Assembly (NCBI GenBank): GCA_013399855.1
Contig: VXAY01002323.1
Span: 202,194-266,193 of the forward strand
DNA length: 64,000 nt
From: Oxyruncus cristatus
Taxonomy: Eukaryota; Chordata; Aves; Passeriformes; Cotingidae
Reading direction: 5' to 3'
Under the pieces are notes generated by a model. It saw only the letters and a program-made list of their open reading frames with translations. It searched no databases and was not told the DNA's origin. Every line of letters begins with the position of its first letter. Within the stretch, counting starts at the first letter, position 1. Below, piece after piece: positions 1 through 12,435 of this stretch. The position numbers and the translations under genes are program-made.

Positions 1-181
1 GAAAGAAAGGAACAAAAGAAAAAGGAAAAATCCTGAAGTTCTCGGCGCGCGGGGCCGGAGCGGAGTCCGCGCCCTCCTCCCCCTTTCCCCTCGGCGCCGT
101 GGGCTGGAAGGTTTGGAGCTGGAATGGTGGGTTTGAGTGTCCCCAGCTGGAAGGTCCCCCCCTGAGGTGCCCCGGGGGGGG
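1..181 (-). other. LRRTM4 3'UTR, proximal part
   Basis: This sequence follows the TAA stop on the minus strand. It is GC-rich with several CpGs (46-105) and turns into a pyrimidine-rich run at the window edge (1-30, read on the minus strand). No AATAAA-type polyadenylation signal is visible, so the UTR most likely continues beyond the window. Confidence 0.7.
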
Positions 182-430
<249 letters not shown>

Positions 431-509
431 TCAGGAGCTGTCCAGGGTTTATCGCGGCCCCCGGGGTGAGCCCACACGTCCCGCAGCCCGAAAAAGCTCT
501 GAGGCCTCG

Positions 510-905
510 GGGGCGGTTTGGACTTGGCTCTCCTTCTGAATTCACATTAAAAGTTTCTCCCCCCTGCCACCCCATGAACACAAACCACCTCTGGGGCAGT
601 TTGGACTTGGCTCTCCACCGAGTTTCTCAATTTACACTAAAAGTTTCTCCTCCCCTTCCCCCCCACCATGAACACAAGTTTCTCCCCCCCTGCATTAACA
701 CAAACCACCTCTGGGGCAGTTTGGACTCAGCTCTCCACCAAGTTTCTAAATTTACACTAAAAGTTTCTCCCCCCTTCCACCCACCCCATGAACACAAGTT
801 TCTCCTCCCCACTATGAACACAAACCATTTCTGGGGCAGTTTGGACTCTCCACCAAGTTTCTGAATTTACACTAAAAGGTTTCTCTCCCCACCATGAGCA
901 CAAGG
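510..905. repeat. Minisatellite, about 120-bp unit, roughly four copies
   Basis: The block CTGGGGCAGTTTGGACT recurs at about 594, 714 and 834, with a diverged copy near 511. The block TTTACACTAAAAGTTTCTCC recurs at 631, 751 and about 865, with a variant at 541. Between them lie C-rich runs and CCATGAACACAA blocks. Spacing is 120 bp for the clean units and shorter in the first one. The array begins about 100 bp upstream of the LRRTM4 acceptor. Short open frames across it come from the repeat and are not genes. Confidence 0.85.
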
Positions 906-1584
906 GAAAAGAGGGAAAGCAAAAGTCACCGAAAAACTGAAATGACAAAATCAAAGTAGTATGGATATATATATAGAGATAGATATATTCACACTTACAT
1001 AGAATCACAAAAAGAAAAAAAGGAACTATCTATATCTAAGAAAGGGAAAAATTTAACGCCCCCCAAAACTAAAACAGAAAACGAAAAAACTATATAGGCA
1101 GATATACACATCTAACAAAGAACTGGCCAACAAAGGACTTGTACAGGTCCCTTAAGGAAACAAAAGCCACCCCACTAAAATCTCTCTTCTCGGAGCAGCA
1201 AGACAACAGGTTTCACCCCCTCACGAACGAGGCTGGCTGCAGGGAACCTGTTGCCTTCAGCTTCATTGGGAGAGGTCTGAACCTCTGACTTCTTTCCCCC
1301 TTCGATTTATGTTTGTGATTACATAAAGAACAGCATGGAACACTCAGGGTATGGACGCTTCCTTAGTCACCACCTGGTATCCACGACCAAACTACCACAG
1401 GCCTCTCAGGAGGGACAGAAATAAATAACAGAGTCAAACCAGCCTTCTCTGCATGTCCCCTCTTCCCTGGCACCACCCCCCCCCCGGGGATGTTTGGTGT
1501 GTTAAAAAGTCAAGGAAAGTCAAAGTTGATAAGGGAAAAAGTGCAGTTCCCTGCAGAGCCCTCTGGAACAGGGCTGGTGGCACT
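906..1584. other. Unique A-rich intronic sequence
   Basis: The sequence is A-rich from about 906 to 1180, with a short TATATATATAGAGATAGATATA stretch near 964-990. A run of about ten C occurs near 1477-1487. No coding or recognisable repeat signal was seen. Confidence 0.5.
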
Positions 1585-1968
1585 GCCAGGCTGGGAGAGC
1601 TGGGAGGGTTCAGCCTGGAGAAGAGAGGGATGCACAGAGACCTTGGAGCCTTTTCCAGAGCCTAAAGAGTCTCCAAGAGCTGGAGAGGGACCGGGGACAA
1701 TGGATGGAGGGACAGGACACAGGGAATGGCTTCCCACTGCCAGAGGGCAGGGAGAGATGGGATATTGGGAAGGAATTGTTGGCTGTGAGGGTGGGGAGGC
1801 GCTGGGATAGAATTCCCAGAAAAGCTGTGGCTGCCCCTGGATCCCTGGAAGTGTCCAAGGCCTGGTTGGAGCAACCTGGGCTAGTGGAAGGTGTCCCTGC
1901 CCATGGCAGGGGGTGGAATGAGCTGAGCTTTAGGGTTCTTTCCAAGCCAAACCATTCCGTGATCCGTG
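1585..1968 (+). mobile_element. CR1 LINE 3' fragment (type A)
   Basis: It starts at the conserved GGGTTCAGCCTGGAGAAGAG block of the CR1 3' region. It runs through CTGTGGCTGCCCCTGGATCC and TGCCCATGGCAGGGGGTGG, and ends near CCAAACCATTCCGTGATCCGTG. It is 5'-truncated and has no intact ORF2. It lies antisense to LRRTM4. Confidence 0.92.
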
Positions 1969-3857
1969 CTCTGGGTCCCCACGTGTGGATGGACCCCACA
2001 GCTGGCGGTGCTGACCCTGGATCAGAGGCAGCTGCTCTCCCTTCCAGTGGCTGTTTGTGGGCAGATGTGCAGGGAGTTCCTGGGAGCTGAACTCTGCCTC
2101 TTTTGGGCAGCCCAGCTCTGCAGAGCAAACCAAACGCTCCGTGTTCCCAGCAGCTTCCCAAAACCGGCCCTTCTTCCAGTGCCTGGAAGGAGACTGAGCA
2201 TTTCCAGGGAGCTCAGGGCAGGCTGAGCATGTCAAAGGACTGGCAAACCCGGCTTTCAGCACAGCTGGAACTCTCTTTACTCCTTCCCTGACAAAGCTGC
2301 TTGCCCAAGGTCATCATTTCCTGGGTTCTTTATCTTCCAGCCTCACCAAGATAAACACTATCGAAGCAGCTCAACTGATGCTGCCAGAGCAGAGCAGACC
2401 CACACCGTGTACAAATGTATTTCAAACCACTGCCAGATCTCTCCTGAATCCCATCCCTTCTTTATGTAAATCCTCAGGAACCGCCAGCACCCCCCACCAC
2501 CACCACCTTCTCTCTTTTTTCCATAAATATTCCACGCTTGCAAATGTTAATCCTACAACTAAATATGATTTATGGCACAACATCAGATACAGATCTTTGC
2601 AGATAATTTTATCATCTGCGAGAGATGAGCTGATCAAGTAGAAAGAAATATGCTCTTAGGGAAAAAAGAAAAAACACACACAAAACAGCCACAAGCTGCA
2701 GGAGAGTTTATTCTAACGCTACCACAAAACCTGAGCTCGTTATAGCTGGAGAAATCCTACACATAATCCAATCCTGGAACAAATGCCTTTCTATTTTCCA
2801 GGCTGAACTTTAAGTGAAGACTACAAGAGCTAATTTCTCACACATTTTCGTTGCATGGAGCACCTCACTCGGAAGGGCATGGAAAAAGCAAAGGGATTGA
2901 TTAAGAGCACTTGGGAAGTTCTGCGGGGTCGGAGTTCCTCCTGCACGTGGATCCCCTCAGCGGCCTGAGCCCTGCAGAACCCTGGAGAGCTCCCAAAATT
3001 CTTCCCCCGAGCTGGAATTCGGCTGCAAACCTCATTTTCCGTGGCAGCTGAATGGTGAGGGTGCAGAAGAGAAGCTGCTGGGGAGAATTTGACGGGACAA
3101 GCCCCTGAATCTCCCCTTGCATGAAGTGATATCTGTGCTGATTCCCCTCAGGGCTGGAGTTTGTCCTCAGCTTTTAAGGCGCCTCTTTATGATTCCATAA
3201 AAGCCAAGGACTGTTTGTGTTGTGGAGATGGAGGTCCCTGCTCTGCAGCAATAACACACGGTTCATTAACCACCTGAGGCCTGTCTGCAAACCCCAAACA
3301 GGAGCCAGAGGGACCAGCATCTCAAAAACATCCCTAAATAGTGGCTGAACACGTTCCTTCTCAGGCCTTTTTCGGTGATTTTATGGACTCTCTCCCTTGT
3401 TTTCATTTACATGGGTGGAGGGAAGGTTCCCTCTAAACAAAGCTCCTGCTGTGGTATTTTTGCTGATTCAGAGATCAACAAAGAGGATTTAAAACCATCC
3501 AGGTTGTCGGGAATTCAGTTTACGAGTGTTGTAGTCCCAGGTTCTGAAGTAACTTCTCTTTTGTTTCGCTCTTGCTATGGAACTAAGGCCTGACAAATTT
3601 AGATGTGACCTTGGCCAAGCCATTTTGTGAGGTGGAAGATGAGAAAGCTTCAGTCCTGCCCTTGGCTCATCCTTGGAGCTCTTTGAGGTGAGGGCTGTTT
3701 GTGCCGCGACTAAACCAACACAGCTGTGTGCCCTGAGCCGGGGCCTTTCCGCTGCTGTGGCCTCCAAGAGACCAAAAAAAAAACCAAATAAAACACCAGG
3801 AAAAAAATCCAAACAGGTCATTAAATAAATGCAGTCTCTGGGATCGTGTCCTCAAGC
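1969..3857. other. Unique intronic sequence
   Basis: No gene is evident. Positions 2500-2645 are AT-rich with low repetition. An A9-type run lies near 3775-3785. Open frames here are short, lack recognisable domains and overlap one another on both strands. Confidence 0.5.
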
Positions 3858-4008
3858 GGTGGAGTCACCGCTCCTGAAGGGATTTAACAGGCGTGTGGAT
3901 GTGGCACCTGAGGACGTGGTTCAGCGGTGACTGTGGTGGTGGTGCTGAGTTATGGTGGGACTGGATCATGCCAGAGGCCTTTTCCAACCTTAAGCAAGCT
4001 GTGACTCT
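3858..4008 (+). mobile_element. CR1 3' fragment, old (type B)
   Basis: A diverged type B end: a GGAGTCACCG block, then GTGTGGATGTGGCACCTGAGG, GTGGTGGTGCTGAG and GAGGCCTTTTCCAACCTTAA. The high divergence suggests an old insertion. Confidence 0.7.
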
Positions 4009-4357
4009 TTATCTCAAGCCTTTTCCATGGGCCAAAAAGTGGGAGTGAGGCTGAGGATTCACCTGCCAGCAAAGGGAAGGCAGAGGCAGGAGCAGGGCAG
4101 GATCCTCTGCAGGGGGTCCTGCACTGTCCCCCCCTCCCCACTCTGCTGCCACCAACCACCCAGCTCCTTAAATTTAGTTCTGGAAGGAGTTCAACTGTAA
4201 GTGAAGACAAGGAGTTGATCATATGGAAACATAACATATGCAAAACAAACTCTTGCTTTTGGAGGATCTGTCACAACATCTGACTCAGCTCTTGGCTCCC
4301 TGGGCTCACTCACAGCTACGCTCCATGGCATGGGGGGGGTGCTCAGGGTGGGACATG
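4009..4357. other. Unique intronic sequence
   Basis: Short interval between two CR1 relics. It is mixed in composition, and no gene or repeat was recognised. Confidence 0.45.
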
Positions 4358-4530
4358 GAATCACACAATCCTGGGATGGTTTGGGTTGGAAGGGACCTCA
4401 AAGCCCATCCAGTGCCCCCCCCTGCCATGGGCAGGGACACCTTCCACTAGCCCAGGTTGCTCCAACCTGGCCTTGGACACTTCCAGGGATCCAGGGGCAG
4501 CCACAGCTTCTCTGGGCAACTCCTGGAATG
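4358..4530 (-). mobile_element. CR1 3' fragment (type A)
   Basis: Read on the plus strand it opens GGATGGTTTGGGTTGGAAGG, then GCCATGGGCAGGGACACCTT and CCTTGGACACTTCCAGGGAT, and stops after GCTTCTCTGGGCAAC. It is heavily 5'-truncated and in the same orientation as LRRTM4. Confidence 0.93.
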
Positions 4531-4762
4531 CCAGAAGGTTTCACAGCAGATGTGTCTCTTCACGGCATTTTCTGAAAAAATTACACTTAATTCTTCTATT
4601 TTTATTTCTGAAAACGACCCTGCCTAACACTCACCTGAAGCACTGAAACGTTTTGCAGTAGGACAAACATGCATCCACATGAGAAGGGACTCCAAAGTCA
4701 CCAACACACGATGAGCATTTCGGGTGTAGCCCATGTGTGGCACCAAGTAGAACTGTCTGTCC

Positions 4763-4957
4763 TTCCCTGGGAGGGTGGGGAGGGGCTGGGATGGAATTCC
4801 CAGAGAAGCTGTGGCTGCCCCTGGATCCCTGGAAGTGTACAAGGCCAGGCTGGAGCAACCTGGGATAGTGGGAGGTGTCCCTGCCCGTGGGACTGTATGG
4901 GCTTTAAGGTCCCTCCCAACCCAAACCATTCTGAGGATTCTATTATTCCATACAGTG
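4763..4957 (+). mobile_element. CR1 3' fragment (type A)
   Basis: GGGAGGGTGGGGAGGGGCTG leads into CCCAGAGAAGCTGTGGCTGC and ends CCCAACCCAAACCATTCTGAGG followed by ATTCTATTATTCC, a trace of the terminal 8-mer repeat. It lies only 230 bp from an oppositely oriented copy, forming a short inverted pair. Confidence 0.92.
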
Positions 4958-7900
4958 TCGCAGACAGTTAATTAAGCCAGTGAATTAATCCCTGCTCTGA
5001 AGAACTGGAGTTGTTGCACAAAGCCCTTCCTGCCCTGGGAGCTCAGTGAGTGTTCGCCGGGGTTGGGATTAGTCACCCCGTGTTGAGTCCTGGAGCCCAC
5101 ACCTCCCCTCATCCTCACCCCGGGAACAACACACTTCAACCCCAGCTCCCGTTACAGGCCCCATTTACATAAACCCCCAGCTACGGGAAGAAGACAAAAG
5201 ATTTAGCAGCGGAAATTTAGGAATGCAAATCCTCCCTCCCGCAGTCCAAGTGACACTGGAGAGGTTCCCAGCTCAGCAGCTTTGCTGAGGCACAGCTACC
5301 CCCCCACACCTTCCCCAAAGCAAGCTGGAGTAACTGGAGTTACCCAAAATACAGCGAGATTCTGGCCTGGATTGTGAAGTTATTTCTCAACATTCCCCAT
5401 CCACTGTCCCTCCGACAGTCCCCAGCGATGTTCACTTCAACCCTCAGCCACCCCAACACGCAAATCCACGGACCCACGTTGAAATTCAGAGGCTTTTTAG
5501 ATTTCTTTTACACTGCACTGAGTTTTATCAGCAGTTTTACTCGCATCAAAAACATCGGGAAGTAAATTAGCCATGATTATTACGCAAGAGAAGTTCTGTT
5601 AAAAAACAAAATCAGTCATAAGAATTCAGCCTGGACCTCTGCTTCTCCTGAGTGCAGCCATTAAAATATAGATTTTTTTTTTTACCCAAACATCAGTAAA
5701 AATCCTTATTCTGGAACTAGGAAAGCACACGAGCAGAGATGCAACCTTCCCATATATCCACTGAACCTGGGGAGCTTTAAAGGACCTTGGACTGGGCTCT
5801 GAGTGAATACCAAGTGACCTTATTTCTAGGATACTCTCCTCTCTCTGCCACCTCTCAGAGGGTGTTAAACACCCTCACACGCTCTTAAGTGCTTGCTGTG
5901 CCTCCCAACAGGAGGCCTCAGACAAGCTGGAATTCAGCCCGACATGATCCCTAGGGTGTGACACCTCTCCCAAGGAACGCCAGGAGTGAGTTACCAAGTT
6001 TTCCAGAGGGACTGCAGCCCCTGCTCAGGTATTTCCCTCTGTGCTCCCAGCAACAGCCTCGTTGCAGGGAGAATTGTTGAGGATCAGACAGAGGTTAAGG
6101 CTCTGTCTCCCTCAGAATCACTTGCAGTGCAGCCAGACCTGACCACTGCCCGTCCCAGGCTGGAACCATTTCCTGGTCAACTCTTAAATCACCCTTTGGC
6201 AGCCCAGGGTCTCAGAAAAGACCCATTTCATGATGGAAATATGATGGGTTAGTTCTTTAGGCTCAGTTTTGAAGATCTCCCCCCATTCATTACCCTGCAG
6301 AGAAGGAAATCCTTTCCTGAGACACACGAACGGCCCTGGGTGTCCAAGGGACTCCCTGCCAGAATTCCCAACAAGAGACAGAGGTGTGGTCTGGGGAAGG
6401 GCTGAAATCCCAGCAGTTTCCGGGGGAAGTGGGATGGAGTGCACTTTAATGTTTCCCCCAAAAGGAGGACGGTACAAGGGCACAAACTGTTGCAGGATTC
6501 CCAGACAAGTAACTGCCTTGGCAGGAGCCTGAAAGCCAGACCTTGGCAGGGGAAGTGATGCCCTTCTGAGCCCCAGGCTGTCCCAGATGTCTCAGTCTGG
6601 GCACCTTGGCTTTACCCAGTTTAGACACTGCAGCTCAGACATCTTCAATCCTGGCACCTCTGTCTCCAAAGAGAAGGAACAGCCTTCATTTAAAACCCAA
6701 GACCTGCTCCATTCATCCCGACGGAAGGTGGGACAGCACAACCGCCCCTGCCCCGCAGGAGACACTTTTTCCTTTTAAGAAATAAAAAAAACCCCAAGCA
6801 CAAACGTTCTTGGGGAGTTGAACATCATCTGGTTTCACATTTGCTGGTAGCCTGGAATCCAGGTAACCTGATTTATGTGGAAATGCTTGCCTGGTTAATG
6901 ATTACACGATTAAATTACACGCGACTTTAGAACTTGTCCATATGTAGTGGAAACTCGGAGCTTAAAAAATATGGCAGCTATGTTTTCTCATTAGTGCTAA
7001 TATTGAGTCTCAGAACACCATGACTTCATTGGTGAATTAGCATCATGGCTGTTGATAAATCAAATTCAGAGTTCATTTTCAAGCCCATCATAATTTAGAG
7101 TAAAAATAAGCAAGATGTACTATGGTGGCGTTGTGATTATTGGAGCACACGGGCTCACCTTAGAGACACATTGATCAGGCACATTAGGCACGGAGAGCTG
7201 GTATAAACAATTCCAGGGATTTCACGCTGCTGAAAAATCGCAGTCGACGGCCCTGGAACACCCCTTTGGATCCAGCTCGGAAAAGCATCCCTGCTCAGGA
7301 AAACGCCCCATCCCACACTTCCCACCAAAGCCGTTCCGAGGGACAAACGCGGGCGCTGAGGCCGGTGCTGAAATATGGAAGGGTCTGTGTTTTCTGCTCC
7401 CAGCTGGAGCAACCACAGCAGTGCCTGGCTGGTTTTTGAAGCAGCCCTTTTGCTCTGCCGTCCACGATTCCCCAGGTAATTCTCCTGTTGACAAAAAGAC
7501 CCAAACCTCGGTTATCAAACCGATTCGGTGCCGGGTGTCGGAGGGCTCAGTTACGGGGCGGGGGGGTATGAGGGATCACGGGCACAAGTGTCACTGAGCC
7601 TGCGTGTGTGACACCTGAGCAGCTCAGGGGAACTCTCAGCTTGAGTTTTAGGTGGCCTTCAAGCTCCCTAATGAGCCCAGGTTTTCTGAGAGGACCCAGA
7701 TCCCGCGGGGCGGCTCTGCCTGGGGTCCCTGTGCCTCCGCTGGGCACAGAGGGTTGGGCAGGAGCTGTAGGTGCAATTCCCACCATCAGTCTCCCGCAAT
7801 TTCACGTTCCATTCCCTCCCCGCTGCAGACAGGAACCTCCCCTGTCTTCTTTCCTCCCCAATCAGATTAATGGGCTGTGCAGCTGCCCCTGGGAGACGAG

Positions 7901-8261
7901 AGAGGGGGTGGCAGCCTCAGTCTGTGCTAAAGGTGCCCCCCGACGTGGTGCTGAGCCCCCTGCCCCAAAATCATTCATACCAGCAAGAAACTCCACCTAT
8001 GCACCAGTTTCCTCCGAGAAACCGAGGAAATCCTGCTGAATTTCCACCAAAGGTTGGTGCCCCACAGGGATACACCAGTCCTTGTGCACACAAACCTGAA
8101 TATGTGTTCTTAAGCCCAAGTGCTGTATGAAGTTAAGCTTGTCTTAAATAAAGCACAACTCCTCCTTGGATTCACTTCCTTGTGAGCTGTTTTAACTTGT
8201 CCTATGTTTTTGTCCACCCTAATTGTCCTACAAACTGATCTTATAAATCCTATATCCGTTG
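4958..8261. other. Unique intronic sequence, 3.3 kb, free of recognisable repeats
   Basis: One of the longest CR1-free stretches. Positions 6870-7140 are AT-rich and look unlike the GC-richer surroundings. A T-run sits at about 5666-5681. No reading frame with a recognisable domain was found on either strand. Confidence 0.5.
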
Positions 8262-8440
8262 TTGGCCAGAGAGGTTGGGGATGTCTCCCATCCCTGGAAG
8301 TGCCCAAGGCCAGGTTGGACAGGGCTTGGAGCAACCTGGGCTGGTGGAAGGTGTCCCTGCCCATGGCAGGAGGTGGCACTGGATGGGCTTTAAGGTCCCT
8401 TCCAACCCAAACCATTCCGTGGGCCTGTGATTCAGACTTG
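8262..8440 (+). mobile_element. CR1 3' fragment (type A)
   Basis: It includes CATCCCTGGAAGTGCCCAAGG, TGGGCTGGTGGAAGGTGTCC and GGTCCCTTCCAACCCAAACC. It is 5'-truncated and has little terminal 8-mer repeat left. Confidence 0.93.
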
Positions 8441-9439
8441 GATCCTGCAAGTCTGAGGATTAAACCAAGGCCTTGAGAACCAAGCCCGAAATATTTTGAA
8501 GGATGACAGGGCTGGGCACAGAAAGGCTTCCTCAATACATGGAATGGAAACCTTTCCCTTGTGAGAATCGAACCTGGAGACAAAAGGTTGTGGGTGGCAG
8601 GTCTCAGACCGTGTCCTGGTGGGAAAAAAATAAAAGGTGGAAATTTGGAGTGGAAATCTGGAGCAGAGAAACCACAAGTGACTGACAAATGGATCCTCCA
8701 CCTCATTCAACTGTTGGGTTTCTGGCTGGGGAAACAGGATCCCCAGACTGACACAGACTGTCAGAGGAGATGTCTTGGAATGAAAAATGGAGAGAAACAT
8801 CAGACAGGAGACGTGGGGCAGCCATCAGTTACTTCTCCATGTCCTATTAAAGATTTATTTGGAGTTCATAAAGAGCTGGCTGATAATTAATAACTGCAGG
8901 AATTAAACAAACTTCATTGTATTAGATATGATTAGAAGTATATATATTAGATGTGATTAGAAGTATATTAACCTAAGAAATCACATGTCACGTTAATAAG
9001 CGATTTGGGGGCTGTATAATTCCTTTAAAAATTGATCAATTTAATACAAAGCAAATTAAAATACAGCTCTTAATTCCTGATTTGGGGTGGGAATATTCCC
9101 CAACTTTTAAGCCATTTATCAGCTATACAGGATGCACCAAGGAGAGACTTTGATGATTTATTTGGTCATCCCTGCCAAGTGCATCCCAGTTTTAAACCCC
9201 TGTCAGTTCCACTGGGAACTGGATTTTCAGCTTCCCTCCCCTTCCTACAGATAACTTCCTAATCCTTCTATCCCATCACACAAATGCCTTTCCCTTTAAA
9301 GCAGAAGCTCTCCACAGACTCTTCAACTGTGTTTTTCTAGAGATCAGGAGAGAAATCATCCACACCCCACTGCTCCCTCTATGGGCAGATTTGATCTTTC
9401 AATCAGGAAATTAAAAGGTTTCCCTAAAGGAAACTCCCA
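8441..9439. other. Unique intronic sequence with an AT-rich core
   Basis: Positions 8830-9110 are strongly AT-rich and contain a duplicated 25-bp word (listed separately). No gene was seen. Confidence 0.5.
8921..8970. repeat. 25-bp tandem duplication, AT-rich
   Basis: The word ATTAGATATGATTAGAAGTA at 8921 recurs, with one change, at about 8946 as ATTAGATGTGATTAGAAGTA. Two copies only. Confidence 0.8.
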
Positions 9440-9478
9440 GAAAGAAGAAGAAAAAAAAAAAAAAAAGAAAAAAAAAAG
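9440..9478 (+). repeat. A-rich tract
   Basis: A GAAGAAG start runs into two long A runs separated by one G. It is not preceded by a recognisable processed-gene body, so it is treated as simple repeat. Confidence 0.75.
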
Positions 9479-9810
9479 TCTTCTAAGCCTTGTTATTGTT
9501 CCTTGGGCAAAATATCTCTTTTAAATTGCTTGATGTGGGTTTTTTATGGCGTGTCTGGCTCCTGACAGAAAGCCCCACTGGTGAGAAACTTCCAGGGAGA
9601 TTCACGGGAACCTTTGATTTCCCACCGTGGAGGGCCAATAAAATAAACAAATTATCAGGATGTTCTAATTGGAAAGGCATTAATATCGCTCTCAGTGCTC
9701 TCGGGATCAGTTCCTGTAGAATCCAAGAGGGATGGGAGCCTGGTGCTTCAAAAAAAAAAAAACATTTCCATTGCTTAGGGACAGAAGATCAGTCCTTCAA
9801 AGGAGGCGCA

Positions 9811-10693
9811 GTTGGAGGAGTTCCCCATCCAGATGTAAGGAATCCCTCCGGGAGCCTCTCCACGTCTTTGAGTTCCTGAATCCACAGACCTCCACAAGTG
9901 TAGTGGCTTTTAAGGCAGCTCAGCTTTCCTTTAGACACTTCCAGCTCTGTTTTCCCCAGGAATTTCTGCTGCCTTTGCATCCCACTGCAGAGTGTGGGTG
10001 GTTTGGATTTAACCTCTCAGGCCAAGGCCAAGGGCTCGTGAAGAAAGGGCAGAGCACGGACCAACAACCCCATAACAACTCCCAGAGTGTTCTCCTGACC
10101 TCCAACACTCCCAGCTTGCTGAACTCCTGCCATTTCAGGCCCCAGATTCCACAGAGCTGGACCTTCCAAGGTATTTGAGAGCCTCCCAGGTGATGGGTCC
10201 AGAGCGGAATTTGGGGAATGGAGCAAACTGTGTCTGTCAAACAACAAGAATGAAGTTGGAGGAGTTCCCCATCCAGATGAAAGGAATCCCTCCGGGAGCC
10301 TCTCCACACCTCTGAGTTCCTGAATCCACAGACCTCCACAAGTGCAGTGGCTTTTAAGGCAGCTCAGCTTTCCTTTAGACACTTCCAGTTCTGTTTTCCC
10401 CAGGAATTTCTGCTGCCTTTGCATCCCACTGCAGAGTGTGGGTGGTTTGGATTTAACCTCTCAGGCCCAGGCCGAGGTCCCTCCAGCCCAAAGGATGATG
10501 AAGCAGAGCACAGACCAACAACTCCCAGGGTGTTCTCCTGACCTCCAACACTCCCAGCTTGCTGAACTCCTGCCATTTCAGGCCCCAGATTCCACAGAGC
10601 TGGACCTTCCAAGGTATTTGAGAGCCTCCCAGGCCGTGGGTCCAGAGCAGAATTTGGGGAATGGAGCAAACTGTGTCTGCCAAAAGAGAATGA
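9811..10693. repeat. Tandem duplication, unit about 444 bp, two copies
   Basis: GTTGGAGGAGTTCCCCATCC starts copy one at 9811 and copy two at 10255. Both copies run through AGACCTCCACAAGTG, TTAAGGCAGCTCAGCTTTCC, AATTTCTGCTGCCTTTGCAT and TTTGAGAGCCTCCCAGG to a CAAACTGTGTCTG.CAAA end. Differences are scattered substitutions and a few indels (the segment around 10037-10075 is altered in copy two). By eye, identity is above 90%. Open frames appear in both copies but carry no known domain. Confidence 0.93.
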
Positions 10694-12231
10694 TGCCAGT
10701 GAAGGCAGAGGTGGAGCTGCTCTTCCGTGCAGTGACCACAGAGATGGACAAACCTGCTCCCTCCATCCCTCCCAATAAATAAGGACATGTTTAATGTTTA
10801 ATGTGAGCGTCTGAAAACGTTGCTGCCACGGTGACAAATGAAGGTGCCAGAGAATGGGTGAAGTAAGTTGTTGTCTCATATTAAAACACTCCTTTTCATT
10901 ACATCTCCGAGAATTCACAGGGTGCAAAAGAGCTCTCCCGAAATGCGTGGCTTCCTCAAAGGTTTTTAAATACCAGTCAAAGTGGTACATTGATTTTGGA
11001 CATCAAGAGAACAAAACTGCCTCTCCTGAAGTGGGAGAAACGTGACTCCAATCGCACAATATTTTGTCCTGAAGACATGAGAAGGTCCAAACAAAGCAAC
11101 ATGATGAGCAGTGATTAAACCCACACCAGTGTGAGAAGAAAGGGATAAAAGAAATGGAAATTTTTCCTTCTGTTTTAGCTACTTATACAATACCCAAAAG
11201 GTTTTGGCTGGAGTCAGATCAGTCTCGACCCATTTTGATCTGAATAAAAGCTTAGAGCCGCATTTTAATTGGCCCTAATTCCATTGAATAGTGACTGTTT
11301 AACATGAAGTAAAAGTTATTTTTACATAAAATTAAATAAAAATTATCTTCAGTGTAAAAATCAAGTCTCCAGCCCCTGCATCCCCAACAAGCTCTAAGAT
11401 GACAAAGTCCTTCTCCTCTGTCATCATTTCAAATTCAACGCCCTAAGAGAGCAGATCATCTGTTCTCTCTTTCAGCCACCTCTAGGGGTCCTTCCTCACG
11501 GAAAATGGGTGTCAGAGCAGAGAATGACTGGCAGGGAAAAAACGCCAGAGATGCTGCTGTTGTTTGTCCTGAGCCTGTCAACACCCAGAGCTGCTGCTCA
11601 GGGAAGTCTTAAACTCGAGGAAGAGGAGAAAGCAAAGCCCCACGACTGGAAACTGAGCTGAACTTCAAGGAATTCCTTGTTGCTGGTGAGATAAATTCCA
11701 AAAGGGGAGATAATTCTGAGATAAATTCTTCCTCCAGAGGGGGGAAGATCAATTCTCTCCAGAGGGGGAGAAGCCCCTGGCACCACCGACCTCCTCGGAC
11801 ACGGGAGGAGCTCCTCTGATCCTGAGTCTCTGTTCCCGAGAAATCAGAAATCACGAGGGTTTAATTGCCCCCACTGTCCCCCCACCCCGTGCCTGAGGTG
11901 GCACAAACAGCCCGGCTAGAGCAGGAATGCGGGAGCAGGAGGGACAGGAGAGCTTCTCCTGCTGATGGATCACTCCCATTAGCGCTGCCGGAGCTGCCGC
12001 CCACGTCGGCAGGGAACTGCAACCCCCACCCACCCCCCTCCCGAATTCCAAAAGGTACCGGGATGTGACTCATGGTGGGGTGAGGGTTTTATGTAACCAC
12101 CGTCTCCACTCAGAGTAAGGAACAGCCTCTGCATCCTGCAGCACCAGGAGCTGAGGTGGAGCAGGGCAGAGCCTGGTTTACGTCGAGGGAGGTGGAAAAA
12201 TCCAGGGGTGAGGATGAATAACCTGCCAGAG
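10694..12231. other. Unique intronic sequence
   Basis: No CR1 or coding signal. Positions 11160-11360 are AT-rich. Positions 11690-11775 hold a small local repeat of GAGATAA and CAGAGGGGG words. Confidence 0.5.
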
Positions 12232-12435
12232 CTCAAGGAGCGTTTGGGTGATACTCTCAGGCACGTGGTGAGGCTCTTGGGGATGGGCCTGTGCAGGGCT
12301 GAGGGTTGGACTCGATGACCCTTGGGGGTCCCTTCCAGCTCAGCGTATTTTGGGATTCTGTGAATAGTTGGACTCGATGGTCCTGGTGGGTCCCTTCCCT
12401 CTCACTGTATTCCATGGTTCCATGGTTCTGTGAAG
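12232..12435 (+). mobile_element. CR1 3' end, type B-like, with duplicated tail
   Basis: A GAGCGTTTGGGTGATACTCTCAGG lead precedes AGGGTTGGACTCGATGACCC. A second tail copy, AGTTGGACTCGATGGTCCTG, begins near 12366. Each is followed by a GGTCCCTTCC block and 8-mer-like TTCTGTG. The two tails suggest nested insertion or slippage within the 3' end. Confidence 0.75.

Noticed and set aside
2285..2340. MIR-like words (CTGCTTGCCCAAGGTCAT)
   Set aside because: Only one short core word agrees and the flanks do not follow the MIR order.
8110..8706. Minus-strand frame of 198 codons
   Set aside because: Part of it is antisense CR1 (8262-8440) and the rest has no recognisable features.
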